Below are positions 39,724 through 52,500 of a DNA stretch of 64,000 nucleotides, piece after piece. Where the stretch lies: assembly GCA_037349315.1 (NCBI GenBank), contig JBAIAC010000059.1:9698001-9762000 (forward strand). The letters are read 5' to 3'. The translations under genes and the position numbers were made by a program. The notes beneath the pieces were generated by a model that saw only the letters and a program-made list of their open reading frames with translations, did no database searches and had not been told where the DNA came from. Source of the stretch: Chelydra serpentina (lineage: Eukaryota > Chordata > Testudines > Chelydridae). The stretch's first letter is position 1. The number at the start of each line of letters is the position of its first letter.

Positions 39724-40137
39724 AGGTGGTTGGCTCCACCTTCAATTGCATGGTACTGTCCAAGCAATGCAGCTCAGAGCCTACTTCCCCTATTTGTGCC
39801 AGGTGGTTGGCACTAGGGCCGGCTTTAGGCTGATTCCCCCGAATCGGACCCTGTGCCTAAGAGGGCCCCGCAAGTCCGTGTCTTCAGCAGCAGCTCGGTC
39901 GCTGCCGCTGTCTTCGGGGGCATTTCAGTGGAGGGTCCTTCTTCGGCGGCAGCTCTTTTTTTTTTTTTCCGTGCAAAAGCTGGAGCCGGCCCTGTCCCTG
40001 CCGGGGCCCCGTCGAAACTGTTTGAATAGGGCCCCGCACTTCCTAAAGCCGGCCCTGGTTGGCTCCACCTTCGATTGCATGGTACTGTCCAAGCAACGCA
40101 GCTCAAAGCCTACTTCCCCCATTTGTGCCAGGGAATG
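39724..40137. repeat. Two tandem copies of a 77-bp unit, the second split by a hAT element
   Basis: aggtggttggctccaccttc ... ttcccctatttgtgcc (39724-39800) recurs as aggtggttggc at 39801 and continues at 40058 after the insertion, through ttcccccatttgtgccaggg. The copies differ at only a few positions. Confidence 0.85.
39814..40057. mobile_element. hAT MITE (244 bp) inside a tandem duplication
   Basis: The ends tagggccggctttaggc and, inverted, cagggccggctttagg are nearly perfect inverted repeats. The flanks gttggcac (39806-39813) and gttggctc (40058-40065) match 7 of 8. The centre is GC-rich with a T13-14 run near 39957. Confidence 0.85.
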
Positions 40138-40139
40138 AG

Positions 40140-42255
40140 GGGGGATTGAACGTGGTTTTAGCAGTTTATCTCCTCAGTTGCTACACTGTTCTCCAGGATG
40201 TCTAGCTCACAGGCCTACATGGAGGGCTTTCCCTGGTTGTTGGCTGCAAGCTGGACTCCAGCTTTGACTCCCTGACCCCCAGCTGCCTGGCTACATAGAA
40301 CAGTGCAAGGACATGTGCTGTAATTGAGTTCACTTCTGTGTGAAGGGAAAACTGCAGAACAAGAGTCAGCTTCAGGCAGAGCAGGGAAAATATACAATAA
40401 AATGTCAGGGGCCTGGAAAAATAGTGAATTCAGTGGCAAAAATGCAAAAAATTAATGACAACTTGAGAAAATGCCAAATTACACAGCCACACAATTGTGG
40501 AACTCACATGGCCCCAGTTGAGATGATTGGAACAAATAACATCTGTCAGAGCTGTTGTTTCAGGACTCTGCTGACACTAATAGAGGACATGGCATCGCTT
40601 TACATTTGTTTCCTATTTTTCAAGTTATAACCACAAACATAAGAACTAGGAGTGTTTTGTTATTTTAAAATGAAAGGTCATACTCCAGAGCACAGTACTG
40701 CAGCAAAGACGTAAGTTCTGTGGCCTCAGAACCATGAAATACCTCCAAATATGTTTCAGTTATGTACATTAGGAGCATGATTCCATATTCCTTTTGCCAA
40801 AAAATAAAAAAATCACACAATGAAGTCAAAGTCAGTGGGAGCCCTATTTTGTGTTTTGTTTTGTTTTTACTTCAGTATGGAGTATTGAAGTGGATGGACC
40901 CACTGTTTTATTGGTAGGACAGATTTGACCCAGAATTTAAATTCTGTACAAATTAGCTTTTACAAAACTAATAACAACTGATATGTTTCTGTGATTTATT
41001 AAAGTCGTGATGGAAACTTTTTTTAAAAAATAAACATTTACTGAAGTTTTTGCAACCAAGCCATAGCAATCTTTATTCCAGTGCATTAAAACATGAAAGT
41101 GAAAAAATAAACTTCGCCAAAATTTTGAAAACTTTGTAGGATTTTAGTCTTTCAGGTGTAATAGTCTAAGATGCTAGTAATATGATAAAAATAATTAAAT
41201 ATATAATTTTAACCTGACATTTTACCTTTTAATTCCAATAATTTAATATGATATTAATCAGTTAGAGAGGTCAGTTTTGTTCAGTTCAGAATAATTAAAG
41301 TCTTTAGATTCTTATCCTGCACTTATTGAAATCAATGTATTTAATAAATCAAAATTGGGCTTTTGTTTTATAAAAAATATTAAGAATTTAGCATTTATTA
41401 GATTATTTTCATCTGCAAAGAGTCCTCAACATTAATTTATAAATAAAATAATTTCGTAACAAAGTTTAGACTATTAAACCATTCTGGTCTTTGAATTTTC
41501 AAATGGTTGAATGAATAATTAATGCAGAAACACTGATAGATTCTAGCTTCTAAGAAGAAGATGTCATTGTTCAGTGAGTGTTCCTTCCGGTGGTACAGTA
41601 TGGTCAGTGGAACACCATGAATGTCGTAAAATAGATTCTTAAGTTGCTGCATAACTTTCCACATTCTCACTCATCAGTTAAAAGTATACAAACACTGCTG
41701 TCAGTGCAATGCTTTTCCACATTAATTCTGTCTTAAAGCTTTGCCTCCTCCCTTAAGGGAAGTCATCAGTCAGATGTTTGGAGTAGGCAGGGCTTTTTCA
41801 AGTGGTGATGATGAGTCAGCACTGACTGCAGAATTGCAATGCATATATGGAAGAAGGAAGGAGTGTAAGGAAAGAGAAAGAAAGACAATCAAAGGTGGAG
41901 GGGTGGGAAATAGCATAACAAGAAAAGGTAAAAGGAAGAAAGTAGAGGTAAAGGAATGAGATTAATTAAAAGAAAGGGAAAATGCATCTATTACAGTTAA
42001 AAGATTTGAATTACACTGAATGGATGTGGTGACACTACAGATCATGCAATCAAATTAGTTGCGTAATTAGTTAATGTGACTGAAATGTAAAGATGATATA
42101 TAGTTTTGTATGCACAGTTTGGGTGTCTATATATATAATTTTGAAAAAGAACAATTTTTTGCTCTTTATTGCTGTGTTTTATCCTATCCTCTTTCTCCTT
42201 CCCAATCCACCTTTCTTTTTTTCTGTTGTAAAATTTAGGAGACAAATATGTACAC
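40140..42255. other. Upstream flank, nothing recognised
   Basis: AT-rich intergenic DNA. Purine-rich stretch at 41850-41985. No gene or clear repeat seen. Confidence 0.45.
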
Positions 42256-42474
42256 CAGTGGTTCTCAAACTTTTGTATTGGTGACCTCTTTCACACAGCA
42301 AGCCTCTGAGTCCGACACCCCTTATGAACTAAAAACTCTCTTGTTTTATATTTAACACTATTATAAATGCTGGAGTGAAGCGTGGTTTGGGGTGGAGGCT
42401 GACAGCTCACGACCCCCCATGTAATAACCTTGTGACCCCCTAAGGGGTCACGACCCCCAGTTTGAGAATCTCTG
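42256..42474. mobile_element. hAT MITE (219 bp), CAGTGGTTCTCAAACT ends
   Basis: The left end cagtggttctcaaacttttg and inverted right end cagagattctcaaactgggg are hAT/Charlie-type. Flanks atgtacac (42248-42255) and gtgtacac (42475-42482) match 7 of 8. Confidence 0.88.
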
Positions 42475-42565
42475 GTGTACACACTAGTTAAACACTTTTA
42501 ACTGGCATCTTCCATTTTAAAAGCCTAAATCAAGAGTTCAAAACATTATGGATGTAACTTCCTTA

Positions 42566-42861
42566 GGGCTAGTCTACACTTACCGGATAGATCGGAGGCG
42601 CTGGATCGATCTTCTGGGTTCGATTTATCGCGTCTTGTCTAGACGCGATAAATCGAACCAGGAAGTGCTCCCCCGTCGACGCTGGTAATCCAGCTCGACG
42701 AACGGAGTAGGCAGAGTCAACGGGGGAGCCTGCACGCCGCGTGTGGACCCCGGGTAAGTACCTTTTCATTCGAACTAAGATAGTTCGACTTCAGCTACGT
42801 TATTCACGTAGCTGAAGTTGCGTATCTTAGTTCGAATTGTGGGGTTAGTGTAGACCAGCCC
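42566..42861. mobile_element. PIF/Harbinger MITE (296 bp) with nested palindromes
   Basis: The ends gggctagtctacact and, inverted, gggctggtctacact are flanked by TTA at both sides (42563-42565, 42862-42864), the Harbinger duplication. Inside are two strong hairpins: around 42619-42660 (ttcgatttatcgcgtc and its inverse) and around 42771-42838 (attcgaactaagata, cagctacgt and their inverses). It still holds many CpG sites, hinting at youth. Confidence 0.9.
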
Positions 42862-42869
42862 TTAGACAG

Positions 42870-45060
42870 CAAGTTCAAGCTGGAAGCTGCCTAGTCCTCA
42901 AATATATATGTTTATTTTAAAAATCACTGCATGATGGAACTTTCTGATTTAACTCTTTAGTGTGGGCTGAGAGTCATGTTCTTTTTTCCCAGTTCAAGAT
43001 TTTTATATATTTTTTAATAAGACTAATAGGGAAGAGAGTAAAGGATTCTACAGCCAGAAATATAATGTTATGCTGGGGGGGGGGGGTTGGGTGAAATCTC
43101 ATTGAAGCTGGCAGACATAACTGTTGTCTTCTATTCAGAGGAAGGTAAAAAGAGCAATTAAGCTCCTTTATGGAATAAATAGCTGAAACAATAGGAACCA
43201 TCATCCAAAACACAGGTTGTATGCCAGGATGGTTAGTAATCTGAGCTATGTGGATGGAGGGGTTTAAATGGGGGCTGAACAGAAATGCAGGAGGATAGGT
43301 AGTGTTTGTGAGAGAAGCAGCAGAAGCAAACTGAGAAGGCAGTAAGGAAGCCTCAGAGACATCCAAAGAAGCACTTGTAGCGTTATCCTGAGAAAAATTA
43401 AGAGAAAGAGCTCTTGGGTAGAGTTCTGACTGGAAATATGGATGGAAATGTGACCAAAGAAACCGTCTCCTGTTTTTTTCCTACTGCATTCAAGGAACCA
43501 TGACTTTGTGTACATTCTTTGTGAATAAACAAGATTGCATAAAATATATACCTGTCCATTTATCTTCCTAATGGAAACACCTCACAAGATCTCAAATATT
43601 GGCTGTTTGGGTTAAGAGGGGTAATAAAATATAGTATATCTACCATATATAAATATACACACACACTATATAAATATAACAAAAGGAAGTCTCAAAACTG
43701 ATATGCCAAAAAAATTTAAATCACTTCTTCCATTATACATTTATATACTTTCAAAGACAAGAACAAATGTCGTAACTTTTTGTTTGTTTTTCTTTTCAAT
43801 TATTTGAGACATTATCTTTTCTAGAGTAACAGTTTTAATTTATTTGGCTGATTTTACTGGATTCTTTATTATTTAAGTTGGTGATAGTTTTATTTATTAC
43901 TAATGTCCACACTGAACAATAAAGTCATATATTAGTTTACTAGAATATATCAATTTATGTTTTTAAACTTAACAGTTTGAGTTAGTTTATTAAATATCAA
44001 AATGAACCAGCTTCTGGGGTCATGTAAATAGCTCAAAAACAAGGGCTCATTAATGCTAGTTATCATTGTTATTGTCCAGCAATGGCATCAGTGAGGAAGG
44101 ACTATAGGGGAGGGGAATAATCTCTCCCCTCTCTCCCCAAAGTTTTGCACTTCCTCAAACTCCAATAGGTTGTGGAGTCAAGGGAGCCATGGCCCAAGCA
44201 CTTTAAAGCAGTGGTCCCATACTAAACCAAGGCAAGAACTTTTGCACTGAACTCTGGGACCAGAAAAGCAGGGAAGCACTGCATCCTGGGGGATCTCTGC
44301 TCCAGATGTTAATGAACCTATGCCTGCACACACCCGTTATCAGACCAATTCTAGTAATAAATCCTTGATTGATATCCAAAATACTGAAGTTGCCTAATTG
44401 CATTGTGAACTCCCTGGAAGGAACACCGCCCATAGCCAAGAGTGATCAGCTTCTATTGTCTAATCTAAAGAAAACCCTTGAGTCACCAGTTTACCCATAA
44501 ACAAATCTAGTGTTCTCCCATGAACCATTGTTCTTTCTCTACAAAAAAACCTACCTATGTTCAAGTTCTGATGCTTGGATCCAAACTATGCATCAGTTCC
44601 ACTGGGACTCCATCTTCTCCTGACTGATCCTGCTGGGGGCTCTGCCTGTCTCCAGCACTCAGGAGTCAGGACCCTGAGCTACCACCATCACCTGGGAACC
44701 CTGACCAGTTCAAGCTTCATGGAAGTGGTGAGATTCCTCTCTTTCTCTCTCTCTCTCTTTTCTTTTCTACTTCAGGACCTTTAGTAATGTAACTGTTATG
44801 TTGGTTTAGGCTCTCCTTGTGTAGTTATCACTATTATTCAATACATAACTTTTATGGTTAAGCTGGTTGCTTCTCTCTCTCTCTCTCTGAACTTTACCCT
44901 TTTGTGTTTTTAGCTTCCCCATTTACTCTGCACCAATGCTTCTTTTACCTAAGCTAAAGATCTCTGTAGCGCCCAAAAATACTGTGGAGTTTGCTCATCA
45001 AGTGGGTTACCATCAGTACAATTTTAACGTGAAAGTGGGGATAGGGACATGCTGAACCTG
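42870..45060. other. Upstream flank with simple repeats, nothing else certain
   Basis: AT-rich DNA with CT-rich tracts near 44736-44766 and 44872-44889 and a G run at 43075-43086. The segment of about 44.16-45.06 kb has an even, repeat-like base composition and may be part of an LTR-type or other dispersed repeat, but I could not find ends or coding traces. Confidence 0.4.
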
Positions 45061-45065
45061 TGATA

Positions 45066-45300
45066 TATAAGGGTGACAGCTTGAAAGTGCTGCTTGACCC
45101 AGTCCACTGAGTCCGGGGGCACATAAGGGTGGTGGCCTGGAAGTGCTATTCGACCCAGCCTGCTCAGGCTTACTCTATTCTGGTGCGGTACCTTTGGCAC
45201 ATAAGGGTGGCAGCTTGAAAGTGCTGCTTGACCCAGCCCACTGAGTCCAGGGACATATAAGGGGTCAGCTTGAAAGTGCTGATTGACCTGGTCTACTCAG
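45066..45300 (+). repeat. Degenerate minisatellite, about 4 units
   Basis: The phrase ataagggtgrcagcttgaaa followed by gtgctgcttgacccag recurs near 45066, 45122, 45198 and 45257, with unequal spacing of about 56-76 bp and substitutions between units. Confidence 0.8.
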
Positions 45301-45313
45301 ACTTGGGCTCGGG

Positions 45314-45338
45314 GGTGTGTGTGTGTGTGTGTGTGTGA
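45314..45338 (+). repeat. (GT)n microsatellite
   Basis: About 12 uninterrupted GT units next to the minisatellite. Confidence 0.95.
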
Positions 45339-45344
45339 GAGTTA

Positions 45345-48300
45345 TCATCCGGTTCTGGTGCTGGAGGAACCCAGACCTGGGGAACCTAGGTCCTGCAGGA
45401 TAGTTCCATTGGAAGGGGACTTGCAGAAGGGACAAGTAGAGCTCCATATGAAAACACAAGTGACACAAGCAGTACATTGATAAAATTACAGAATCCCTCC
45501 ACCCCCCACCCGCCCCGAAGAGTAACCCTAATAAATGAGCGTACCCCAATGTAATAGGCAAATCTGGTAACAATGGACTGAAATTTGCTTCCCTTCAGAA
45601 ATATCTAAATTGGTGTCACTGTTGTCCAGCTTGTATTTTTACTGTGAATTCCTTACACATGTGAGCAGACAGACACCTTCCTTGACATTTATTCCTGCTA
45701 AGAGCAAAATTAATTCATATGAGATATTAGGCAAATGTATAATTCCCAGTGCTGCGACAATGAGATGAGGGCTACGTGCACAAACATGAGGACCACCCCA
45801 CTGATATCTCTGTATCCTCAATTGCAGAAGGCCTTCCTAGTGGTTTCTCCATGTGTTTTGTGAAGGAGTCAAAGTTAAGGTGAAAAAAACATCTACTCTT
45901 CATTCCCCTGACATACGTATGCACACATGGTACATATGTAGTCATGGTACAAGGTTTCCTGACATGCATAGGTACACATGGATGGTAGCCAGAATTTTTT
46001 CATAGCATAGGTGGCACGTTAGCGTCCTCTTGCAGCTCTGCTAATGCACCTTTGTTCTGGCCTATAGCACTCCTGGTATTCCATTTTTGGGCCTTTTTTG
46101 AGCAGGGATTCCTTACATGATAATTAAATGTATTGTGTTGCATGCCCATGTTACATGACAAATAACTACTGAGGGTGAACCAAGATGAAAAGTTACTTAA
46201 GTTTTTAAATTGAAATTATAGTGTCAGTAGAGCAAGCATTTCCATACAAATAAAGTATTGCCAATTCAATCACAGTAATGATTTCTATAGAATAGTGGCA
46301 TATTGCATTTTTTTCATACATTTTAAATAGTTTAACATTACCATTTTTGTACCTTTTCTTATCCTAGCCTAATCATAAATTATTCTAAATTACAAATTAT
46401 TATTCAATCTTTCACAAGACTATTTTTAACCATTTCTTTTCAGAAATCAATAGTTTTAGTCTATATAATTGTGTGAATTATACTAAGGAGCCATTCCTGC
46501 AATCTTTACGTAGGCAAAAGGATAGAGTCCTGAGTATTCTGTTCAGCAGAAATATAGGTGTATTTCTACACCACACATATTTGTGGATCTGCCTTCCACA
46601 CCCAGCTAAGCTATTCAATAAGAAACTTGTCTGGACCATGGAACCAAATGTTTAAGATCAGTAATCAGCTCTAGTACAGAGAGCTGCTTAAGGTGTAAAC
46701 AGTGTAGTTCTTATCTCATTTCTTCCATTCAGTCCTCCCCCATGGAAAACACTAATCCTGATTAACAACTGACTCCCATTTATTATGACACTAAATACTG
46801 TAAGTGACATTAAAGTTTCTCCAATTAACCTAATAATTTTCCATAAGGATTCAAGTATAGTAATTTATTATCACTTTATTTTTGCATGAAACAGCTTTTC
46901 TAAAATATTTCCATTAAATATTAAGGGAAATATTGCCCTTCTATTTTACTTATTTTATATTGTAGAATACTTAGTTTAATGTTGGCCTGAATCTATTTTT
47001 AAAAAATTGTGGGTTATATGATGAATCTTCCAAATACCAAGGGAAAATGTATCATTTTCAGTACTTGGGTCTCTTCTCTGAAGACTGTACAGCTTAAGGG
47101 CCAGATCATAAGAGGTGTTGAGCACTCAAGTTGCAGATGATCAATAATTCAATAAATAAATCAGAAAAGAAATGTAAATCTTTCTGTCCCTTTTTGTTGC
47201 AAAACTGGAGAAATACTTCACTATGTATTAGTGTACTATTTCCTTCTCCACCCACAATGTGAATTAATGCACATTGCCTCCAGTCTTGTGATTGCAACAA
47301 TAAAGGTATCCTTCCCACCCAAACTTAAAGTCAACTTGAAATGACATTAACGTGAAAGTCTGGTTGGACAAAGTGTTCTCAAATTGTTTCATAGTGTGAA
47401 CCACATGATAAGAGAAACATAATCTTATGAACCCCTTCCTCTCCCAGTCTCAAATGCAATCATGCAACATATTTGGCAACTGCAGCAAATGTTTTACATG
47501 GAGATGTCATATTAGCAAAGTATTTAAGTTTGGGTTTTTTTACCTTCTTTGACTGTGATAAATGTTTTGCCCTTTTGGGGGGGGGGAGGAATCTGTTTCT
47601 TCTTGCTCTTTGTTTCATCTCTCCTTCCGTCTGTTCTGTTTCTCTCTTCTGTTCATCTGCATGTGCTTCTCGGTCTTTGGCTTCCTCTGCATGTATTTTT
47701 GCCCCTTCTCTTCTGCAAATATTTGCCACGGGCTTGGTTTCCTTCTCCCCCAACACACTGCCTAAATGCCTAATCCTCTTTCTCTTGCATGTGCTGCCTA
47801 GCTCTGTTCTGCTGTACCTTCCCACTCTTTATAGGTCGCCACTTCTGATAGTGGCTCTTGTTCCTAATTTTTCCTCTCTTTCCCCTCTTATGTAGAAACA
47901 GCTTCTGTTGGAGCTAGAAATGCTGTCTTCTCTTCCAGTTCCATTCCAGCTCTTGAAGCCTCTGGATGCCTGAAGAACCAGTTGGAAACAAGGGGAGGAA
48001 CCAGGAACACGTGACCTGCTGACTGCAGGCCACCAGCAAGTGCTCCATTGATCACAGTTGGGTAACTGCTGGTTTAGACTATTTAAATGCTAAAAATTAT
48101 TACTCACGACAAGAAAGGAACATCTAATTGTAGAAAACCCACCTTAAAAAGCTACACTTGGGCAGGAGGTTATGACTGTAGGTTGGAAAAATCTACACAG
48201 AAAATCCATCAGCTCTCTACCCTGACCTATGGTTGACTTGCTTTGGGATAATCTCAGCCACTGATTGGGTCAGCGGGCCAACAAGTGAACAACTGATTGC

Positions 48301-48767
48301 TCTGGGAAAGGGCCAGGCAAAGTTTAAACACAGTCTACTGCTCCTGCTTGCCTCTATGACCATGTAAACTGTATCCTGGGATGTGGCACTCCCGCTAATT
48401 TTTGTACGTCTTTTGCTACCCCAGCTCCATGTGGACTAAAATAGTATAAGTAGATGGCCTACTGTTACAAGGAGAGGAAGTTTGGTTCAGAGGTTGCTAT
48501 GGATGTACCATGTGCTCCCTTCCCCACCACTCCCCAGACTTGGTGCTTCACAGGACCTAGGTGAAAGCCTATGATCCTCTCCAGCATGCAGTACAGCTCT
48601 CCCTGTGCACGTCAGCCCTGTCACCCAATATTCAGCAGACCTTAGCAGGTAGGAGTTGTGGGAGAATTGTTTTAGTGTAAACTTTAAAAGGGTTGGTGCA
48701 CAGAGCATTGTTCAGCCAAATACAGGGGCGATAGAGCAATGCATTCCCCAGTAATGGAATGTCTTCG
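45345..48767. other. Upstream flank, nothing recognised
   Basis: AT-rich intergenic DNA. The pyrimidine-rich block at 47.55-47.95 kb gives overlapping open frames on both strands that lack any recognisable domain and look compositional. Confidence 0.4.
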
Positions 48768-49228
48768 CAGGGCCAGTGCAAGGAAGTTTCATGCCCTAGG
48801 CGAAACTTCCTTGCACCAGCCCTGCAGCCCCCCCCAACTAACACCGCCACCCCCCTGTGCCCTCCTTCCCCGCACGCTAACACTCCACCTCCCGCCACGG
48901 CAGCCAGTCCCCCCCCCCCCCAGCGGCTCCCCATCCCCCATGGGCCGGCAGTTCAGCCCCCTGCCCGCGGCAGCCTTCCCCCGCCCGCGGCGCCTCCCCA
49001 GTTCCCGGCTCAGCCGCGGAGCCGGGAAGCGGGAGGCAGCCGCGGCCAGCCGCCCCCCAACCCCGGCTCCCAGCTCAGCCACGGAGCCGGATGGCAGCCG
49101 CGGCCAGCCGCTCCCCCCCGGCTCGGCTCAGCTGCGGAGACGGGCAGCATCCGCGGCCAGCCGCCCCCCCCCGCCCCCACCAGCTCCCGGCTCAGCCTGG
49201 AGGGCGCCTAGAGGGTGCGCCGGCCCTG
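48768..49228. mobile_element. hAT MITE (461 bp) with GC-rich minisatellite core
   Basis: The left end cagggccagtgcaagg and inverted right end cagggccggcgcac are hAT-type; flanks tgtcttcg (48760-48767) and tatcttcg (49229-49236) match 7 of 8. Just inside the left end is a hairpin (gtgcaaggaagtttc / gaaacttccttgcac). The core is built of recurring cagccgccccccc, ccgcggccagccg and cccggctcagcc words. Open frames across it are compositional. Confidence 0.87.
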
Positions 49229-49431
49229 TATCTTCGGATACTGCATTGTATTAGGACATTATGGGCCTGACTTTCAATTCAAGTTGTGGTTGCTCAACAC
49301 TTCTGAAAATCTGGCCCTTTGTTCTTAGAAATTTTCCAGTATTGGTAATGCCAGCTCGGTCACATCTCTTAAGAAAAAGAAGGTACAACTCTAGTGAGTC
49401 TGTGCTCCAGATAGTTAGCGAGTAGACATAC

Positions 49432-49554
49432 TAGGGTTGCCAACCCTCCAGGATTGTCCTGGCGTCTCCAGGAATTAAAGATTAATCTTTAATTAAAGAT
49501 TATGTCATCTGATGAAACCGCCAGGAATATGTCCAACCAAAATTGGTAACCCTA
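49432..49554. mobile_element. Short MITE (123 bp) with perfect 8-bp target duplication
   Basis: The ends tagggttgccaaccctcc and, inverted, tagggttaccaatttt; flanks agacatac (49424-49431) and agacatac (49555-49562) are identical, which fits hAT. The centre holds a palindromic ttaaagattaatctttaatt. Confidence 0.87.
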
Positions 49555-49562
49555 AGACATAC

Positions 49563-52500
49563 ATATTCTCTTGGTAGCAAATGTTAGTTGATTCTTTGTT
49601 TTATGTGAACCGCTATAAGAATTAAAAAGCATGTATGTGTGTGCTCCCTTTTCAGACCAAATGGTTTCACTAATTAGCACCAGAGAATCATTTGAGTTAG
49701 AATTTTATTCAGGGTAAAAAGTGAAAGATGGCAATGCTACTGTGTATTTAATCAACTGTCTTTGTAATAACTTTAGATAACTGCAGCTCCTGCTGTTGAC
49801 ATATCCTGTCCATGAATACCAAGGCGGTGCCAGTATTGTGGTTTATTTTCTGTAAAGTCTACATTACAAGGTTAATGTTGAGAAAATGAGGAAACTAAAT
49901 TGGTTTCTGTTTAGGTCTCATAACGAACAGACTCTCATTTTTTGTGCGTCTTTTATTACACTGCCTCTCTCTTCAGTACTTAGACTAGAACTGTGCAAGT
50001 CATTTTTGGTAAATAGATTTATCCCTCCAACTTCTTTCTTTATTTCTTTGGGACGCTGCCAGGAGCCCATCTTGAAGGTTAATTAAAATAATATGAAGCT
50101 GCTTGTGTGGAAATGTTGAGAAGAACATAGGCTGTTCTAGCCTAATCCGCTGGAGAGAAGAAGAATGCAGAGGGTAAATGCTTGTAGAAAATGAAAGAGC
50201 TCCCTGATTGGTTTGTTATAGCTTGGAATCCTTGCAGACCAGATCCTTCCTCAGCCCTGCTCAGTACAGCTGACAGGACAGGGGCAAAAGTGACTTCAAA
50301 CCACTAGCTTGCATTCTGATGCTTTAAGTTCTGCCAGCTGCCACAGCCCATAAGGGTCTTCTCAGAGAAACACCCCTGATATTCTCCATACACTAGGGGC
50401 TGCAGGGTGTGGGGTACTAACCCAGCTCTATGCCACTTGGGGTTTCTCCATACTGGAAGAATCCACAACTTTCTAGACACGGCACCTTTACAAACCCTTT
50501 ATGCTACCAGATGCAAAGGGACTGTGTTGGGACCAAGGACGTGGCCATGTATCTTCTGGAAAAAGTGAGATTTTAGATGATGAGTGTATTTGTTTCAATT
50601 AGGGTAGCTCAGCTGAATTAGTTGAACTTGACTGAAAATACCTTTGCAGACCCTGTATAGGCAGAGGTTGCTCAAACAATCTGAAAGGTATTAAGCTGCA
50701 TCCATAGGGAAGTTAAAGGGGGTTTCAATCCAAGTAAGCTAACTTCAATGAGCTAACAGTTAAAAAACACACCTTTTTGCCTGTGAAGGTAGGACTTTAG
50801 AGACCTCATTGATGTGGGTGGGAAGAAACACCTGAAGAATGGGAAGGGAGATCACCTAATTCCTCCAAAGAGAGGATATGACTAAATTTGAATTTGTAGG
50901 CATGTTACTTTAAATAATTGTAAATTCAGCTATACACTAGATACAAACTTTTTGTGTGTGTGCTAGTCATGTTTAACCCTGGTGTTTGTGTCCTAGAACA
51001 AATCTTTATGTAGTGTTTACCCTGGAATTTACAATCATGATAGTTAGGTGAAGATTACTTAAAATCTCAAATATAGACAAGTCCCAGATGGCTGGAGTCT
51101 CACAACGGTGATTGCTTTCAAATAAAGCAAGGACTTATCCTCTTCTGCCACTGCCACTCAGTATTTTCCTTGCATTTGTTCTATGAGGTGGGATTTGGCC
51201 TTTGTTTGGGCTATTTCATCCAACAGTTGTGGGGTGCCCTTGGGGCCTTTGGCTTTGGGGTGGCTAGTGTCAACAGATGAGAATGAGGTGACAAAAGGAC
51301 TTTACTGCATTTGGAAGATTTGTACTTTCATCTAATCAATGGCTACAGAATGGTTGGATGCTTTAAGTCTAGATAGTCTAGAAGTCCTCCATTGTCTTTG
51401 GATCTGTTAAAAGATTTTCTTCCTGCATTCATTCCCAGAATGTAGGTATTTGAGTCTGAAGGGTGAGCTATGATGAGGTTATTTGCCCTTTGGCAGGGTG
51501 AGGTGGGTGGTTGCCTGGTGTTCCTTTAATTATTGGTAATTGTTTATTTGTGTCCAGAGGCCATTTGATGTTTCCTGGCCTGCAGTGGGAAGTCCCCTCC
51601 TCTCCTGATGTTTTAAAGGAGAGAGTTGTATTGTAGGGGAAATAATTTTCTGGTGTGGTAAAGTTTTTTGTGTCTGTAGTAAGGCATTTGGGGGATGGCG
51701 GAGGGGTTCGCACTGCTAGTAAAGTATGAGAGTGGGGGCTTCAAAGAGGTTTGGTTAGAAAGGTAGAGGTTCGTTACTGGACACTTGTATCTTTTTCTGC
51801 TTGGCAACAGGACATAATGACCCTAATCCTTCTTGCATTAAAACATAAGAAAGGGGAAATCTAAGTAGAAAAGCTCCATGCCCAGTAGTAGCCTATACAC
51901 CACCAGGGGTTTCCCCTCATGCAGAAAGAAATTCTTAGCTGGCCAGTTAAGTAGCCTTTATGGCCCCTTTTGCACCAGAGTGCTAAAAAAGGGCTGTTTT
52001 ATAGCTGAGAATCTGGCCCCATATGTTTAGACATACTGTATTTGTATGGCGCATCAGAGCTACTATACATTATCAGTTTGTACTCTGCTTCTGTTTGATT
52101 AAACAGTAATGAAAAGAAAGTTAAATAATGATATGGATGCCAAGAAAAAAACTGCCTGACCTAATTTGTTATAATGTATATAGTGAGAAGAAAATATATT
52201 CCATAAACAAACTGCAAGGGGAAGAAATTCTGAGTGTTTGATTTTTTTAGTTCAGACTCAGCTGAATTTGATATGTGAAATCATTAACCTCACTTGCTGT
52301 TTGATCCCTTTTTCTCCTTGAGCACTGACTCTCTTGAATAAAAGCTCTCTTTCATCTTTAGGTATGGCTCCAAGACATTTTTAATCCCTTATTCACTGCA
52401 AGCAGAGCTTTCCAACCACTAGAGAGGTGTTTATTGTGTTTATCTCGTTGATGGCACTTTTCTATTCATTTTTATCAGTGAATTCCACCCTGATTTCTCT

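Noticed and set aside
44160..45060. Endogenous retrovirus LTR
   Set aside because: Composition is suggestive, but I found no paired ends, TG...CA borders, primer-binding site or coding trace.
47460..47895. Overlapping 140-aa plus and 121-aa minus frames
   Set aside because: Pyrimidine-rich low-complexity DNA; neither frame shows a domain or a sensible start.
48739..49254. Pro/Ala-rich open frames
   Set aside because: They lie in the GC-rich core of a hAT MITE and reflect its repeats.
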